NCBI GenBank assembly: GCA_903847405.1
Contig: CAINDP010000044.1
Span: 20,459 to 84,458, forward strand
Reading direction: 5' to 3'
Source: an uncultured Myxococcales bacterium
Lineage (GTDB): Bacteria; Myxococcota_A; UBA9042; DTJE01
Length of the DNA stretch: 64,000 nucleotides
Shown here: positions 9,769-17,366 of the stretch, piece by piece
How the letters are laid out: the number at the start of each line of letters is the position of its first letter
Position numbering within the stretch: the stretch's first letter is position 1
Position numbers and translations under genes: made by a program
The notes under the pieces: generated by a model
The model's database searches: none
Seen by the model: only the letters and a program-made list of their open reading frames with translations
What the model was told of the DNA's origin: nothing

Positions 9769-10760
9769 CAGTCCACCGCCTCCCGCCGGGGCTTCAGCGA
9801 TTCCCAGTCGACGGTCCCCATGCCGGCGGCGGAGGCCATGCCCAGCCAGGGAAGGTCGCCCGCGACACGGCCCAGCAGCGTCGCCCCGAAGGCGTCCGCG
9901 GCGACCTGGTCCAGCGAGGCGATCAGGGTGTTGCGGATTTCCACGTCGTCGAGGGCCCCGCCGGTCGGACCGTTGCGGCGCATCACGGCGGTTCCGTCCA
10001 GGATCACGAGGGTGGGGCGAACCATCACCGCCAGGTCCCGGATGATTTCGCTGATGCGCTGGTGGAACAGGTTGCGCCGGCCACCCAGCAGCCCGTACCA
10101 GTTCTTCAAGGCCATCGTCGCGCCGCTGCGGGAGTGGTCCTTCACCGGGCAGATGCCGATCACGCGGTCGATGCCGTCGAAGGGTTCCGCGAGGATCGGC
10201 CAGTCCCGGATCAGCGTGGACCCGGGCAGCGACAGGGACCGGAACAGGGACTCCCGGGGAAGGACGACGGTCGCGCCCGCCTGCTCGGCCGCCTCGGCGA
10301 TGCCCGACAGGCGGAACGAGGTGGCGGGATCCCCGACCGGGTTGTCGGTGACGATCACGGAGCGGGCCCCGGCGCCCAGGCACAACCGGACCATCGCCCC
10401 GACCAGGTCGGGGTGCGTGGTGGCGCACAGGTCCGGAGGTGTCGCGAATCCCGCGTTGGGCTTCAGGAGGACACGATCGCCCGGCCGGATGAAGCGGCCG
10501 ATCCCCCCCAGGGCGTCGATGGAGCGCTCCAGCGTCCGTCGCCGATCCCGCCCGGTGATGATGGCCAGGCGGGGACCGTCGTCCCGCAGGGACCAGTCCG
10601 GAAGGGGAGGGCCGGAGGCGGTCGACGCCGTGACACCGGTCGGGGCGCTGGTGTCGTGGAGGGCCAGCCCCGCCGTGCCGGCCAGGGCCAGGGTCGCACC
10701 GGCCCGCGCTGCGCGGATCAGGAACTCGCGGCGGGAACCTTCGTCCGAACCTGCCTTCAC
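9768..10760 (-). CDS. TAT-exported DUF362 family protein
   Basis: 330 residues. The start is GTG preceded by GAGGT at good spacing. The N-terminus has SRREFLIRAARAG followed by a hydrophobic run, a twin-arginine signal. The body matches DUF362 proteins: VLLKPNAGF, HPDLVGAMVRLCL, VTDNPVGDP, CPVKDHSRSGATMALKNWYGLL. The family's reaction is not established; members often sit next to ferredoxins. Its stop overlaps the next start by one base and its start overlaps the previous stop as GTGA, so it is tightly coupled within the redox operon. It probably works in the periplasm with the poly-ferredoxin. Confidence 0.85.
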   Translation of the reverse strand: MKAGSDEGSRREFLIRAARAGATLALAGTAGLALHDTSAPTGVTASTASGPPLPDWSLRDDGPRLAIITGRDRRRTLERSIDALGGIGRFIRPGDRVLLKPNAGFATPPDLCATTHPDLVGAMVRLCLGAGARSVIVTDNPVGDPATSFRLSGIAEAAEQAGATVVLPRESLFRSLSLPGSTLIRDWPILAEPFDGIDRVIGICPVKDHSRSGATMALKNWYGLLGGRRNLFHQRISEIIRDLAVMVRPTLVILDGTAVMRRNGPTGGALDDVEIRNTLIASLDQVAADAFGATLLGRVAGDLPWLGMASAAGMGTVDWESLKPRREAVD

Positions 10761-11743
10761 GGGTCTACCTCGGGACGATCCGCCTGGAGGGTCGTCCACA
10801 GGGATGCGGCCAGGGCATCGGCGACCGGCCGCGAATCCGCCTCGTGGATGCCGGCCACCAACGTCCCCCGCGCGAACGCGATTTCCGTCCAGCCTGCCGC
10901 GTCCAGTGCCCAGGCGCCGGGGATGCCGGCCGGGGCCGGGACCGCAGCGGCCCCCTGCGCCACCAGGGCGTCGCGCCAGGTTGCTGCGAGCGCTGCGGCC
11001 TCCTCGGGCGTTCCCCGGGAGCACACGAAGGCCGTGGCCTCCTTGTCCTGGATCCGGTAGCGTGCGATGTGGACCCGGTCGAATCCGTCCAGGCCGAAGG
11101 CGCTGGTGGCCAGAAGCGCCTCGGTCCCGGCCACACGGCCCTCCACCGGCAGCAGTTCCCCCTGGGCGGCCGCGGCTCCGTCCCCGGTGTTGGCCGCCGC
11201 GAACGCCCCGGCGAAGGACCGTGCCAGCGCCAGCGCGGACGTGCCGCCCCGGGCCGCCAGGACTTCCAGGTAGAACCTGCCCGTGGCAACGAACAGGCCG
11301 TTCGACACGGCGTACGAGTGGCGGCCGATCAAGGCGTCGGGTGCCCCGGCGCGGCGCTGCTGGGACCAGGCGGAGTAGGCGTTCTGCGGGGACCCGAGGT
11401 CGTACACGCACGCTTCGACGACGTCGGGATCGCCCACCGCGGCGGCGAACCGGCGACACCGCAGGCCCTGGAACCCCGCGGCGAGGTAGAGGTCCGCCCG
11501 GCCGTCGATCTTGTCGGACAGGGTCGTGGCGTCGAAGCGCTCCTGCGGGGATGCGGCAATGGCGCCCGACGGCAGCGCCAGGGCGTCGCCCGGACCGGAA
11601 GGCGCGCCCGGTACGAGTCCCAGGCGGAACCGTTCCGGATCGTACCGGTACTGCTGCAGGAACAGCGCGGTGCCGATTGCGACCAGGGCCAGCAGGATGG
11701 CCAGACCCACCCGTGTCTGGATCGCCGAGGAGGGATGCTTCAC
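10757..11743 (-). CDS. DUF6599-like membrane-anchored protein
   Basis: 328 residues with a GTG start overlapping the upstream stop (GTGA). The N-terminus has one hydrophobic segment (VGLAILLALVAIGTALFL), an uncleaved anchor or signal. The extracytoplasmic part contains TTLSDKIDGRADLYLAAGFQGL, which I recall from the DUF6599 family; the function is unknown. No cysteine cluster or haem motif is present except isolated Cys. It is the second gene of the redox operon, between the trihaem lipoprotein and the DUF362 protein, so an assembly or partner role in the same complex is the simplest inference. The family name is from memory and should be checked with a profile search. Confidence 0.65.
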   Translation of the reverse strand: MKHPSSAIQTRVGLAILLALVAIGTALFLQQYRYDPERFRLGLVPGAPSGPGDALALPSGAIAASPQERFDATTLSDKIDGRADLYLAAGFQGLRCRRFAAAVGDPDVVEACVYDLGSPQNAYSAWSQQRRAGAPDALIGRHSYAVSNGLFVATGRFYLEVLAARGGTSALALARSFAGAFAAANTGDGAAAAQGELLPVEGRVAGTEALLATSAFGLDGFDRVHIARYRIQDKEATAFVCSRGTPEEAAALAATWRDALVAQGAAAVPAPAGIPGAWALDAAGWTEIAFARGTLVAGIHEADSRPVADALAASLWTTLQADRPEVDP

Positions 11744-12585
11744 GGCGCAACCACCCGCCCCGGTGCCCCGTTCGCCCCGGCGACGGTATGGCAGTTGGCG
11801 CAGTTCAGGTCGGTCTGTGCCGTGGTCATGTAGCGCGGGGTGCCGGTTCCCGACAGGTGCGCCTTGTAGGGCAGGGCGATGGACCACTCGCCGGTGTCGA
11901 ACCAGAAGTTGCCGGCAGCGTTGGTCGTCTTGGTCCGGATGACCTTGTCGGCCCCCTCGATGACCACCAGCACGTCCTGGACGCCGTTGCAGTCGGTTTC
12001 GTCGTGCAGCGCGCCCATCACGGTGCCCGCGATCATGTAGGACGGCGATTCGTACTTCGTGCTGTGGCAGGTGATGCAGTTGCCGCCGGGGCTCATCTGG
12101 AACCCCTCGCCGTCGGCCTGGGTCCAGTGGCGACCGCTGGTGCAGGTCGGGGTCCAGGCGTTGTCCACGGCGGGAACGTCCGGGACGTCGACCGGGGTGT
12201 CCTCGGAAACCACGGCGCCGCAATCCCGCATGCCCGTGTCGATCCATTCCAGGAACAGGCCCAGGTCCACGTCGGGAATCCTGCCGCTGGGTGGCATCGC
12301 CCCTTTCTGCATGAACCCCTTCGCCGCCGTGGCGGAGGGCGCCGTCGTCGCGTAGGTGTCGAAGTCCGCGCCTGCCGGTGCCCCCTGGCGCGCCGCACCC
12401 GATTTCGCCGAGTCGTGGCAGGAGGCGCAGAAGCGCGCCATCAGCGGTTGGATGTCGTTGCACCACGTGACGCCGGCTGCGGGAAGGTCGAGGGGGCCGA
12501 CGTCGCGGTCCTGCACCGCGTCGATCTTGGTGCCGCAGGACACCGTCGCCAAGAGGATCGCCGCCAGGCCCACGGAGCGGTTCAT
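11740..12585 (-). CDS. Trihaem cytochrome c lipoprotein
   Basis: 281 residues. The signal peptide ends in a lipobox (LLATVSC), giving a lipid-anchored protein facing the periplasm or cell surface. Three haem c attachment motifs are visible: CASCH, CITCH and CANCH. A linker rich in Asp-Val-Pro (DTPVDVPDVP) separates the first haem domain from the second and third. The first domain resembles planctomycete-type or PQQ-linked cytochrome c lids (IQPLMARFCASCH ... GAMPPSGRIPD). It is the first gene of the five-gene redox operon and overlaps the next gene by four bases. It probably exchanges electrons with the Fe-S proteins encoded downstream. Confidence 0.85.
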   Translation of the reverse strand: MNRSVGLAAILLATVSCGTKIDAVQDRDVGPLDLPAAGVTWCNDIQPLMARFCASCHDSAKSGAARQGAPAGADFDTYATTAPSATAAKGFMQKGAMPPSGRIPDVDLGLFLEWIDTGMRDCGAVVSEDTPVDVPDVPAVDNAWTPTCTSGRHWTQADGEGFQMSPGGNCITCHSTKYESPSYMIAGTVMGALHDETDCNGVQDVLVVIEGADKVIRTKTTNAAGNFWFDTGEWSIALPYKAHLSGTGTPRYMTTAQTDLNCANCHTVAGANGAPGRVVAP

Positions 12586-12633
12586 CGTTGTCTCCTGTCG
12601 ACAGTGCCGACGGCCGAAACTTGCGTCGTGGGG

Positions 12634-12662
12634 ATGATAGCCCGATCGGGAGCCGCCGGAAA
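12634..12662 (-). promoter_or_regulatory. Promoter of the redox operon
   Basis: On the minus strand: TTTCCG, a 17-base spacer and TATCAT (a strong -10). The leader to the ATG at 12585 would be about 42 bases. It lies in the divergent region shared with the alpha-galactosidase gene. Confidence 0.45.
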
Positions 12663-12665
12663 GTG

Positions 12666-12687
12666 GCGAACCCCTTGCGAACCCCTT
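12666..12687 (+). repeat. Two perfect tandem 11-bp repeats in the alpha-galactosidase promoter
   Basis: GCGAACCCCTT is repeated twice without a gap, about one helical turn per unit. It ends inside the -35 box of the forward promoter and lies just upstream of the divergent operon's -35. The arrangement suits cooperative binding of a regulator on one DNA face. No regulator gene is adjacent. Confidence 0.5.
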
Positions 12688-12714
12688 GCCGCCAACCCGC
12701 GGAAGGGCTATTTA
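12686..12714 (+). promoter_or_regulatory. Promoter of the alpha-galactosidase gene
   Basis: TTGCCG, exactly 17 bases, then TATTTA. Transcription would start near 12721, about 20 bases before the ATG and just ahead of the GGGGGAGGGGG Shine-Dalgarno run. The -35 overlaps the tandem 11-bp repeat. Confidence 0.55.
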
Positions 12715-12741
12715 CGGCGTGTCGCGGGGGAGGGGGCGCTG

Positions 12742-14769
12742 ATGGCGGATCCGGTGGTGCGTATTGCGGGTGACCTGGGGTTCAGTGTCGAAAGCGACGG
12801 GGCGATCGGAGTCTCGCTGACGAACGGCGAACTGGTGGCCTCGGGAATGCAGTTCATCGTGCGCCTGGTCGACGGCCGGTTCCTTCGTCCCGATGCGGGC
12901 GCCTCGGTCGTGGAGGCCCGCGAGGGCCTCGTGAAGACGCGCATCCGGCTGGGCAACGGCGCCCTGGAGGTCCGGGCGGACTGGACGTTCGACGGGGTCC
13001 GGGTGGATGGCACGGCGACGATCCACAACCTGGGCGCCGAGCCCCTGGCGCTGGACCGGGTGCTTCTGTGCACCCTGCCGGACGGCCTGGCGATCGACGG
13101 GGAACCGGCGCGGTGGTCCTTCTACAAGATGGGCTGGAACGTCGCCTCCGCGTCGGGGTTCCTGCCCTTCACCGCGGCCGAATCCCAGTTCTTCATGCGG
13201 CTGCCCTTCCGGTGGCTGCCGTCCTCGGTGCGGCACATGATGTACAACGAGGGGACGTCATTCTCGGACCGGCCCGGCGAGTTCCAGTCCGAGTGGCTGG
13301 GCGCCTTCGCCGGTCCCGGCGGGAAGACCCTGGTCTGCGGGTTCGCGGGTTCGGGCCGCCACTTTTCGCAGGTGGTGGCCTCGGCTCCGGATGCGTTCCT
13401 GCGCCTGGAAGCCCTGATGGACGGCGCGATGCTGCTGCCGGGGGCGGAAAAGGCGCTGGAGCCGATCCTGTTCCTGTCCGCAGACGACCCCGACACGGCG
13501 TTGCAGGGCTACGCCCGGGCCGTGGCCGTCCAGGACGGCGCCCGCGTGAACCCGATCCGCCTGTGGTGCTCGTGGTACTCCGGCTTCTACGATCGGGTCA
13601 CCGAGGAGGCGTTCGTCGAGAACGCGCGCCTGGCCCGGGCGGCCGACGTCCCCGTCGAGTACTTCCAGTTGGACGACGGCTACCAGCGGTGCGTCGGGGA
13701 CTGGCTGATCACGAACGACCGCTTCCCGTCGGGCCTGGCGGCCCTGGCCGCCACGATTGCCGACCTCGGCTTCCAGCCCGGCATCTGGACGGCGCCCTTC
13801 GCCCTGTCGCGGAAGTGCCAGGCCTTCGTCGACCATCCCGACTGGGTCGTCGCCGACCGGCGCGGGCGCCCCGTTCCCGCCGGATTCATCATGGGCAAGT
13901 TCGGTCCCCGGTACTACTACGGCCTGGACACCACGCGCCCCGAAGTGATCGAGTGGATCGAAACCCTGTACCGCACGCTGCGGGCCATGGGGTGGCGGCT
14001 GTTCAAGGTGGACTTCCTGACCGCCGCCTCGGTGCCCGGGGTGCGTCACGATCCGACCGTCACGCGTGCGGAAGCCTATCGTCGGGGCCTGGAAGCGGTC
14101 CGGCGGGGTGTCGGTGACGACGCGCTGCTGCTGTCGGGCATCGGGCCCGTCCTGGGCAACGCGGGCCTGATGGACATCCAGCGCCTGGGCCCCGACACGT
14201 CGTTCGGCGGCGCGTCCTGGCGCAACCGGATGCAGCGCTGGATGAACGATCGCATGACGCCGGGGTTCTACAACAACAGCCTCGGGTCCCTGGCGCGCAG
14301 CTTCACCGACGGCATCCTCTGGAGCGGCGACGGGGACGCGCTGATCCAGCAGGGGGCGCCGGCGGGCGAGGCCCGGACGCAGGCGGCGATCGCGCTGCTG
14401 TGCGGCGGGACCCTGTCCCTGGGCCACGACTACCGCAAGGGACCCTTCGACCTGGAAATCGTGCGCGAACTGGCGGGCCGCACCGGTCCTGCCCGGGTGC
14501 CGGACCGCGTCGCGGGGCCCGTTCCCAGGCAGGTGTTCACCGACGGCCTGTTCGAGGGGCGGCCCGTGCGCTGGCTGGCCCTGGCGAACCTGGACGACAC
14601 GCGGACGGCCGTGGCCCCGCATCCGGAGGCCCTGCCCGGCGGGAATTCCTGCGAGGCCGTGGAAACCGGCACCGGCGCCACGGTCCTTCTGGACCCCGCG
14701 TGCGCACTGGCCGTCGAGGGACGTGGTGTGCGGCTGTTCCGGATCACGCTGCCCGCGCAGGGCGTCTGA
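12742..14769 (+). CDS. GH36-type alpha-galactosidase
   Basis: 675-residue glycoside hydrolase without an obvious signal peptide. A beta-sandwich-like N-terminal domain is followed by a TIM barrel with LWCSWYSGFYDRV, YFQLDDGYQ and LFKVDFL. D424 in FKVDFL is the expected nucleophile and D485 in QRLGPDTS the expected acid/base of family GH36/GH-D melibiases. It should release alpha-galactosyl residues from raffinose-type sugars or related glycans. The ATG at 12742 follows a purine-rich ribosome site; the giant ORF-track version starting at 8353 is an antisense read-through. The gene stands alone behind its own promoter. The exact substrate (galactose or N-acetylgalactosamine) is not certain. Confidence 0.85.
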   Translation: MADPVVRIAGDLGFSVESDGAIGVSLTNGELVASGMQFIVRLVDGRFLRPDAGASVVEAREGLVKTRIRLGNGALEVRADWTFDGVRVDGTATIHNLGAEPLALDRVLLCTLPDGLAIDGEPARWSFYKMGWNVASASGFLPFTAAESQFFMRLPFRWLPSSVRHMMYNEGTSFSDRPGEFQSEWLGAFAGPGGKTLVCGFAGSGRHFSQVVASAPDAFLRLEALMDGAMLLPGAEKALEPILFLSADDPDTALQGYARAVAVQDGARVNPIRLWCSWYSGFYDRVTEEAFVENARLARAADVPVEYFQLDDGYQRCVGDWLITNDRFPSGLAALAATIADLGFQPGIWTAPFALSRKCQAFVDHPDWVVADRRGRPVPAGFIMGKFGPRYYYGLDTTRPEVIEWIETLYRTLRAMGWRLFKVDFLTAASVPGVRHDPTVTRAEAYRRGLEAVRRGVGDDALLLSGIGPVLGNAGLMDIQRLGPDTSFGGASWRNRMQRWMNDRMTPGFYNNSLGSLARSFTDGILWSGDGDALIQQGAPAGEARTQAAIALLCGGTLSLGHDYRKGPFDLEIVRELAGRTGPARVPDRVAGPVPRQVFTDGLFEGRPVRWLALANLDDTRTAVAPHPEALPGGNSCEAVETGTGATVLLDPACALAVEGRGVRLFRITLPAQGV

Positions 14770-14772
14770 CCG

Positions 14773-15618
14773 CTACTCCCAGGGCACCGTCAGGACCGCT
14801 TCGGACATCCCGGGGGCGTTGGCCCACCGCACGATCCCCTGCCGCGGATGCAGGATCACCTGGGACACCAGGGGCTCGCCCCCCCCGACGTACTCGCCGG
14901 ACAGGGTCACGCGCAGTTCGGCGCAGTCCAGGGTCGCTTCCAGGGGCAGCGGGCACGGGGCGGCGTACGAGATCGCCTGGATGTCCAGCGCCACCTGGAG
15001 ATTCTGCGGCTCCCCGCCGGAGGACGCGACCGTCACCTGCGTGTCGATGTGGTGGGGCGTGCCCATGGGCGCCAGGTCCATCGGGATCACCAGGGGCGTC
15101 GGGAACCACTGCCCCTGGGGCTCCAGGTACAACGGCAGGTGGGTTTCGGATCCCAGCACCGTGATCTTCCACGGCGTTTCGTGATTGAAGTACAGCGCCA
15201 TGGCGTCCTCGGGGATGCCGGCCACCAGCCTGCCGAACAGCAGCCGCGTCCAGGCGCCATTGCCCCCCACGTCGGGCTTCACCTGTCCTTCCTTCAGGCT
15301 GGCCGGGACGTCCGCTTCCGCCTGGTCCAGCGAGAACTTGACGTGGTAGGTGGCCGTGACGCCCGTCATGGCGGTCCAGATCCCGTCCCACGTCACGCCC
15401 GCCCAGTAGGGATGGGGATGGCCCGGGGCGTTCACGTCGATGGCCGGTCCCGGGTCCGGAGCCCCCGGGTCGTCGGTCGCGGCGGGATCGGTCGGGACGT
15501 CGGGCGTGACGGCGATTTCGGCACCCGGGTCCGCGCCCGCGGTGGTGCCGGACGCGCACGACGTCGCAGCGACCAGGCAGAGCAGGGCCATGCACCAACG
15601 GGACTGGACATGCGTCAT
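14773..15618 (-). CDS. Hypothetical lipoprotein with Asp-Pro-rich linker
   Basis: 281 residues. The signal peptide ends in the lipobox VAATSC, followed by a low-complexity linker (TPDVPTDPAATDDPGAPDPG). The remaining ~220 residues are rich in predicted beta strands (VTATYHVKFSLD, HIDTQVTVASSG) with no family I recognise; two Cys (PCPLPLEATLDC) could form a disulphide. The start is the Met just before the signal peptide; the longer ORF adds an improbable Arg/Pro-rich stretch. It is convergent with the alpha-galactosidase gene (3-base gap) and 68 bases downstream of hppD, with a TAGACT -10-like sequence between. Confidence 0.7.
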   Translation of the reverse strand: MTHVQSRWCMALLCLVAATSCASGTTAGADPGAEIAVTPDVPTDPAATDDPGAPDPGPAIDVNAPGHPHPYWAGVTWDGIWTAMTGVTATYHVKFSLDQAEADVPASLKEGQVKPDVGGNGAWTRLLFGRLVAGIPEDAMALYFNHETPWKITVLGSETHLPLYLEPQGQWFPTPLVIPMDLAPMGTPHHIDTQVTVASSGGEPQNLQVALDIQAISYAAPCPLPLEATLDCAELRVTLSGEYVGGGEPLVSQVILHPRQGIVRWANAPGMSEAVLTVPWE

Positions 15619-15686
15619 CGGGGTCTCCCGGGTCGAGTCGAGGGGGAGTCTACTCCAGGGCGGCGAAAGGGGGGATGGGGGAATTG

Positions 15687-16772
15687 CTACAGGTTCCCGC
15701 GGCGCGCCTGCTCCACCTCGATCGCCTCGAAGAGGGTCTTGAACGAGGTTCCGCCGAAGGTTTCGGCGCCCCGGCGCTCGATCAGTTCCAGGAACAGCGT
15801 CGGGCGGTCGGTCACCGGCCGGGTCCACGCCTGCAGCAGGCAGCCCTTGTCGTCGTGATCCACCAGGATGTTCAGGCGCTCCAGGGTGTCACGGTCCAGG
15901 TGGCATTGGCCGGCCAGTGCGCTGATCCGGTCGTAGTAGCCCTCGGGCACCGGAAGGAATTCCAGGCCGTTTTCCTTCATGGCCGTCGCGGTCTTCACGA
16001 TGTCCCCGGTCGTCAGGGCCAGGTGCTGCACGCCCGCCGTCATGTGGTAGTCCAGGAACTCCTGGACCTGGCTGCGCCGGCTGGCGACGGCAGGCTCGTT
16101 GATCGCGATGCGGATGCGCTGGTCCGGGCTGGTCACGATCTGGCTGTGCAGCGCGGTCCGGTCCGTCTGGACGTCCTTGCCCTCCCAGGTTTCCTGCGTG
16201 TGGAATCCCAGGATGTTTTCGTAGTACTCGACCCAGCGATCCAGTTGCCGGCCCTCGACGTTCACCGTGAAGTGGTCCAGGCCGGTCAGGCCCGAATCGT
16301 AGCCCGGGCGCTTGCGGGATTCGAAGCCGGGCAGGAACGGGCCGTCGTAGCCGCCGCGCGCCACGAAGGAGTGGACCGTGTCGCCGAAGGCCTTGATGGA
16401 CGCGATGCGGACGGTGCCGTGGCTGTCCGACACGGCGCAGGGGCGCTGGACGAAGGTCGCGCCGCGCTTCTCCAGGACCTCGCAGACGCCGTCCAGATCC
16501 TCGACCTCGAAGGCCACATCCTTGACCGAATCGCCGTGCAGCGCCAAAAAGATGACGCGGGGGTCCTCGTGGGTCAAAGGCGACGTGATGACCAGGCGCA
16601 GGTCGCCCCGGGCCAGCGCATACGACGCGGATCCGGGGTTGCCCGTTTCGGGTCCCCGGTAGGCCACGAGGTCCAGGCCCAGGGCCTTCCGGCAGAAGAA
16701 GGACACCAGGCGGGCATTGCCCACGATCAGTTCCACATGGTGCACGCGTCGAATCGGGATGGGATGGGTCAT
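15687..16772 (-). CDS. hppD: 4-hydroxyphenylpyruvate dioxygenase
   Basis: 361 residues, the usual length. Two vicinal-oxygen-chelate halves are visible. The iron ligands are expected to be the His in GLDHFTVNV, the His in GVQHLALTT and the Glu in FLELIERRG. The C-terminus FGGTSFKTLFEAIEVEQARRG is the typical end that closes the active site. The enzyme converts 4-hydroxyphenylpyruvate to homogentisate in tyrosine breakdown. No homogentisate dioxygenase is nearby, but IorAB at 27-30 kb handles related arylpyruvates. The ribosome site GGAGG sits in an inverted repeat, see separate entry. The preceding gene on this strand is the cyclophilin, 72 bases away. Confidence 0.93.
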   Translation of the reverse strand: MTHPIPIRRVHHVELIVGNARLVSFFCRKALGLDLVAYRGPETGNPGSASYALARGDLRLVITSPLTHEDPRVIFLALHGDSVKDVAFEVEDLDGVCEVLEKRGATFVQRPCAVSDSHGTVRIASIKAFGDTVHSFVARGGYDGPFLPGFESRKRPGYDSGLTGLDHFTVNVEGRQLDRWVEYYENILGFHTQETWEGKDVQTDRTALHSQIVTSPDQRIRIAINEPAVASRRSQVQEFLDYHMTAGVQHLALTTGDIVKTATAMKENGLEFLPVPEGYYDRISALAGQCHLDRDTLERLNILVDHDDKGCLLQAWTRPVTDRPTLFLELIERRGAETFGGTSFKTLFEAIEVEQARRGNL

Positions 16773-16778
16773 GGCAAC

Positions 16779-16798
16779 CTCCGTGGTACGTCACGGAG
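16779..16798 (-). promoter_or_regulatory. Inverted repeat covering the hppD ribosome binding site
   Basis: CTCCGTG, six bases, CACGGAG. On the hppD mRNA the second arm contains most of the GGAGG Shine-Dalgarno, 6-7 bases before the ATG. The 7-bp stem could hide the ribosome site, or the DNA could serve as an operator. Confidence 0.4.
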
Positions 16799-16844
16799 AA
16801 GTTTGGTCCGTATAGCGGCGTTGGCAAGGGGGGGGGCCGGATGT

Positions 16845-17348
16845 CTACAGAACCTTGGCGGCCTTGATGGCGATGACCTGGGACGGGAAGGCCTCGCTGA
16901 CGTTGTTGGAAGTCACGGGAACCGCAGCGATCGCGTCCACGACGTCCATGCCCGCCGTCACGTGCGCGAACACGCAGTAGCCGAACCCGTCCGACGTCGG
17001 GGCCGTGTGGTCCAGGAACGTGTTGTCGATCAGGTTGATGAAGAACTGGGAAGTGGCGCTGTTGACGTCGCTGGTGCGGGCCATGGCCAGGGTGCCGCGC
17101 TTGTTCTTCAGGCCGTTGCCGGCCTCGTTCTGGATCGCCGCCTTGGTGGGCTTCTGGCGCCGGGCGACGTCGAAGCCGCCGCCCTGGGCCATGAAGTTCT
17201 TGATCACCCGGTGGAAGATGGTGCCGTTGTAGTAGCCGGAGTTCACGTACTCCAGGAAGTTCGCGGTCGTGATCGGGGCCTTGTCGGCATCCAGTTCGAT
17301 CGTGATGTTGCCCTTGTTCGTTTCCAGCAGCACCTGCGGATTCGCCAT
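16845..17348 (-). CDS. ppiB: Cyclophilin-type peptidyl-prolyl cis-trans isomerase
   Basis: 167-residue cytoplasmic cyclophilin without a signal peptide. Family signatures are FHRVIKNFMAQGGGF (catalytic Arg), TSDVNSATSQFFINL and YCVFAHVTAGMDVV. It catalyses proline isomerisation during protein folding. The ATG follows AGGAGG at good spacing. It lies 18 bases after the stop-to-start gap from the S46 peptidase gene upstream on the same strand, so the two may be co-transcribed. Confidence 0.93.
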   Translation of the reverse strand: MANPQVLLETNKGNITIELDADKAPITTANFLEYVNSGYYNGTIFHRVIKNFMAQGGGFDVARRQKPTKAAIQNEAGNGLKNKRGTLAMARTSDVNSATSQFFINLIDNTFLDHTAPTSDGFGYCVFAHVTAGMDVVDAIAAVPVTSNNVSEAFPSQVIAIKAAKVL

Positions 17349-17366
17349 GAGTGTCCTCCTTGTCCT

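Noticed and set aside
8353-12741. Long plus-strand ORF upstream of the alpha-galactosidase start (2138-aa ORF)
   Set aside because: It runs antisense to the redox operon; only the part from 12742 has family motifs, a ribosome site and a promoter.
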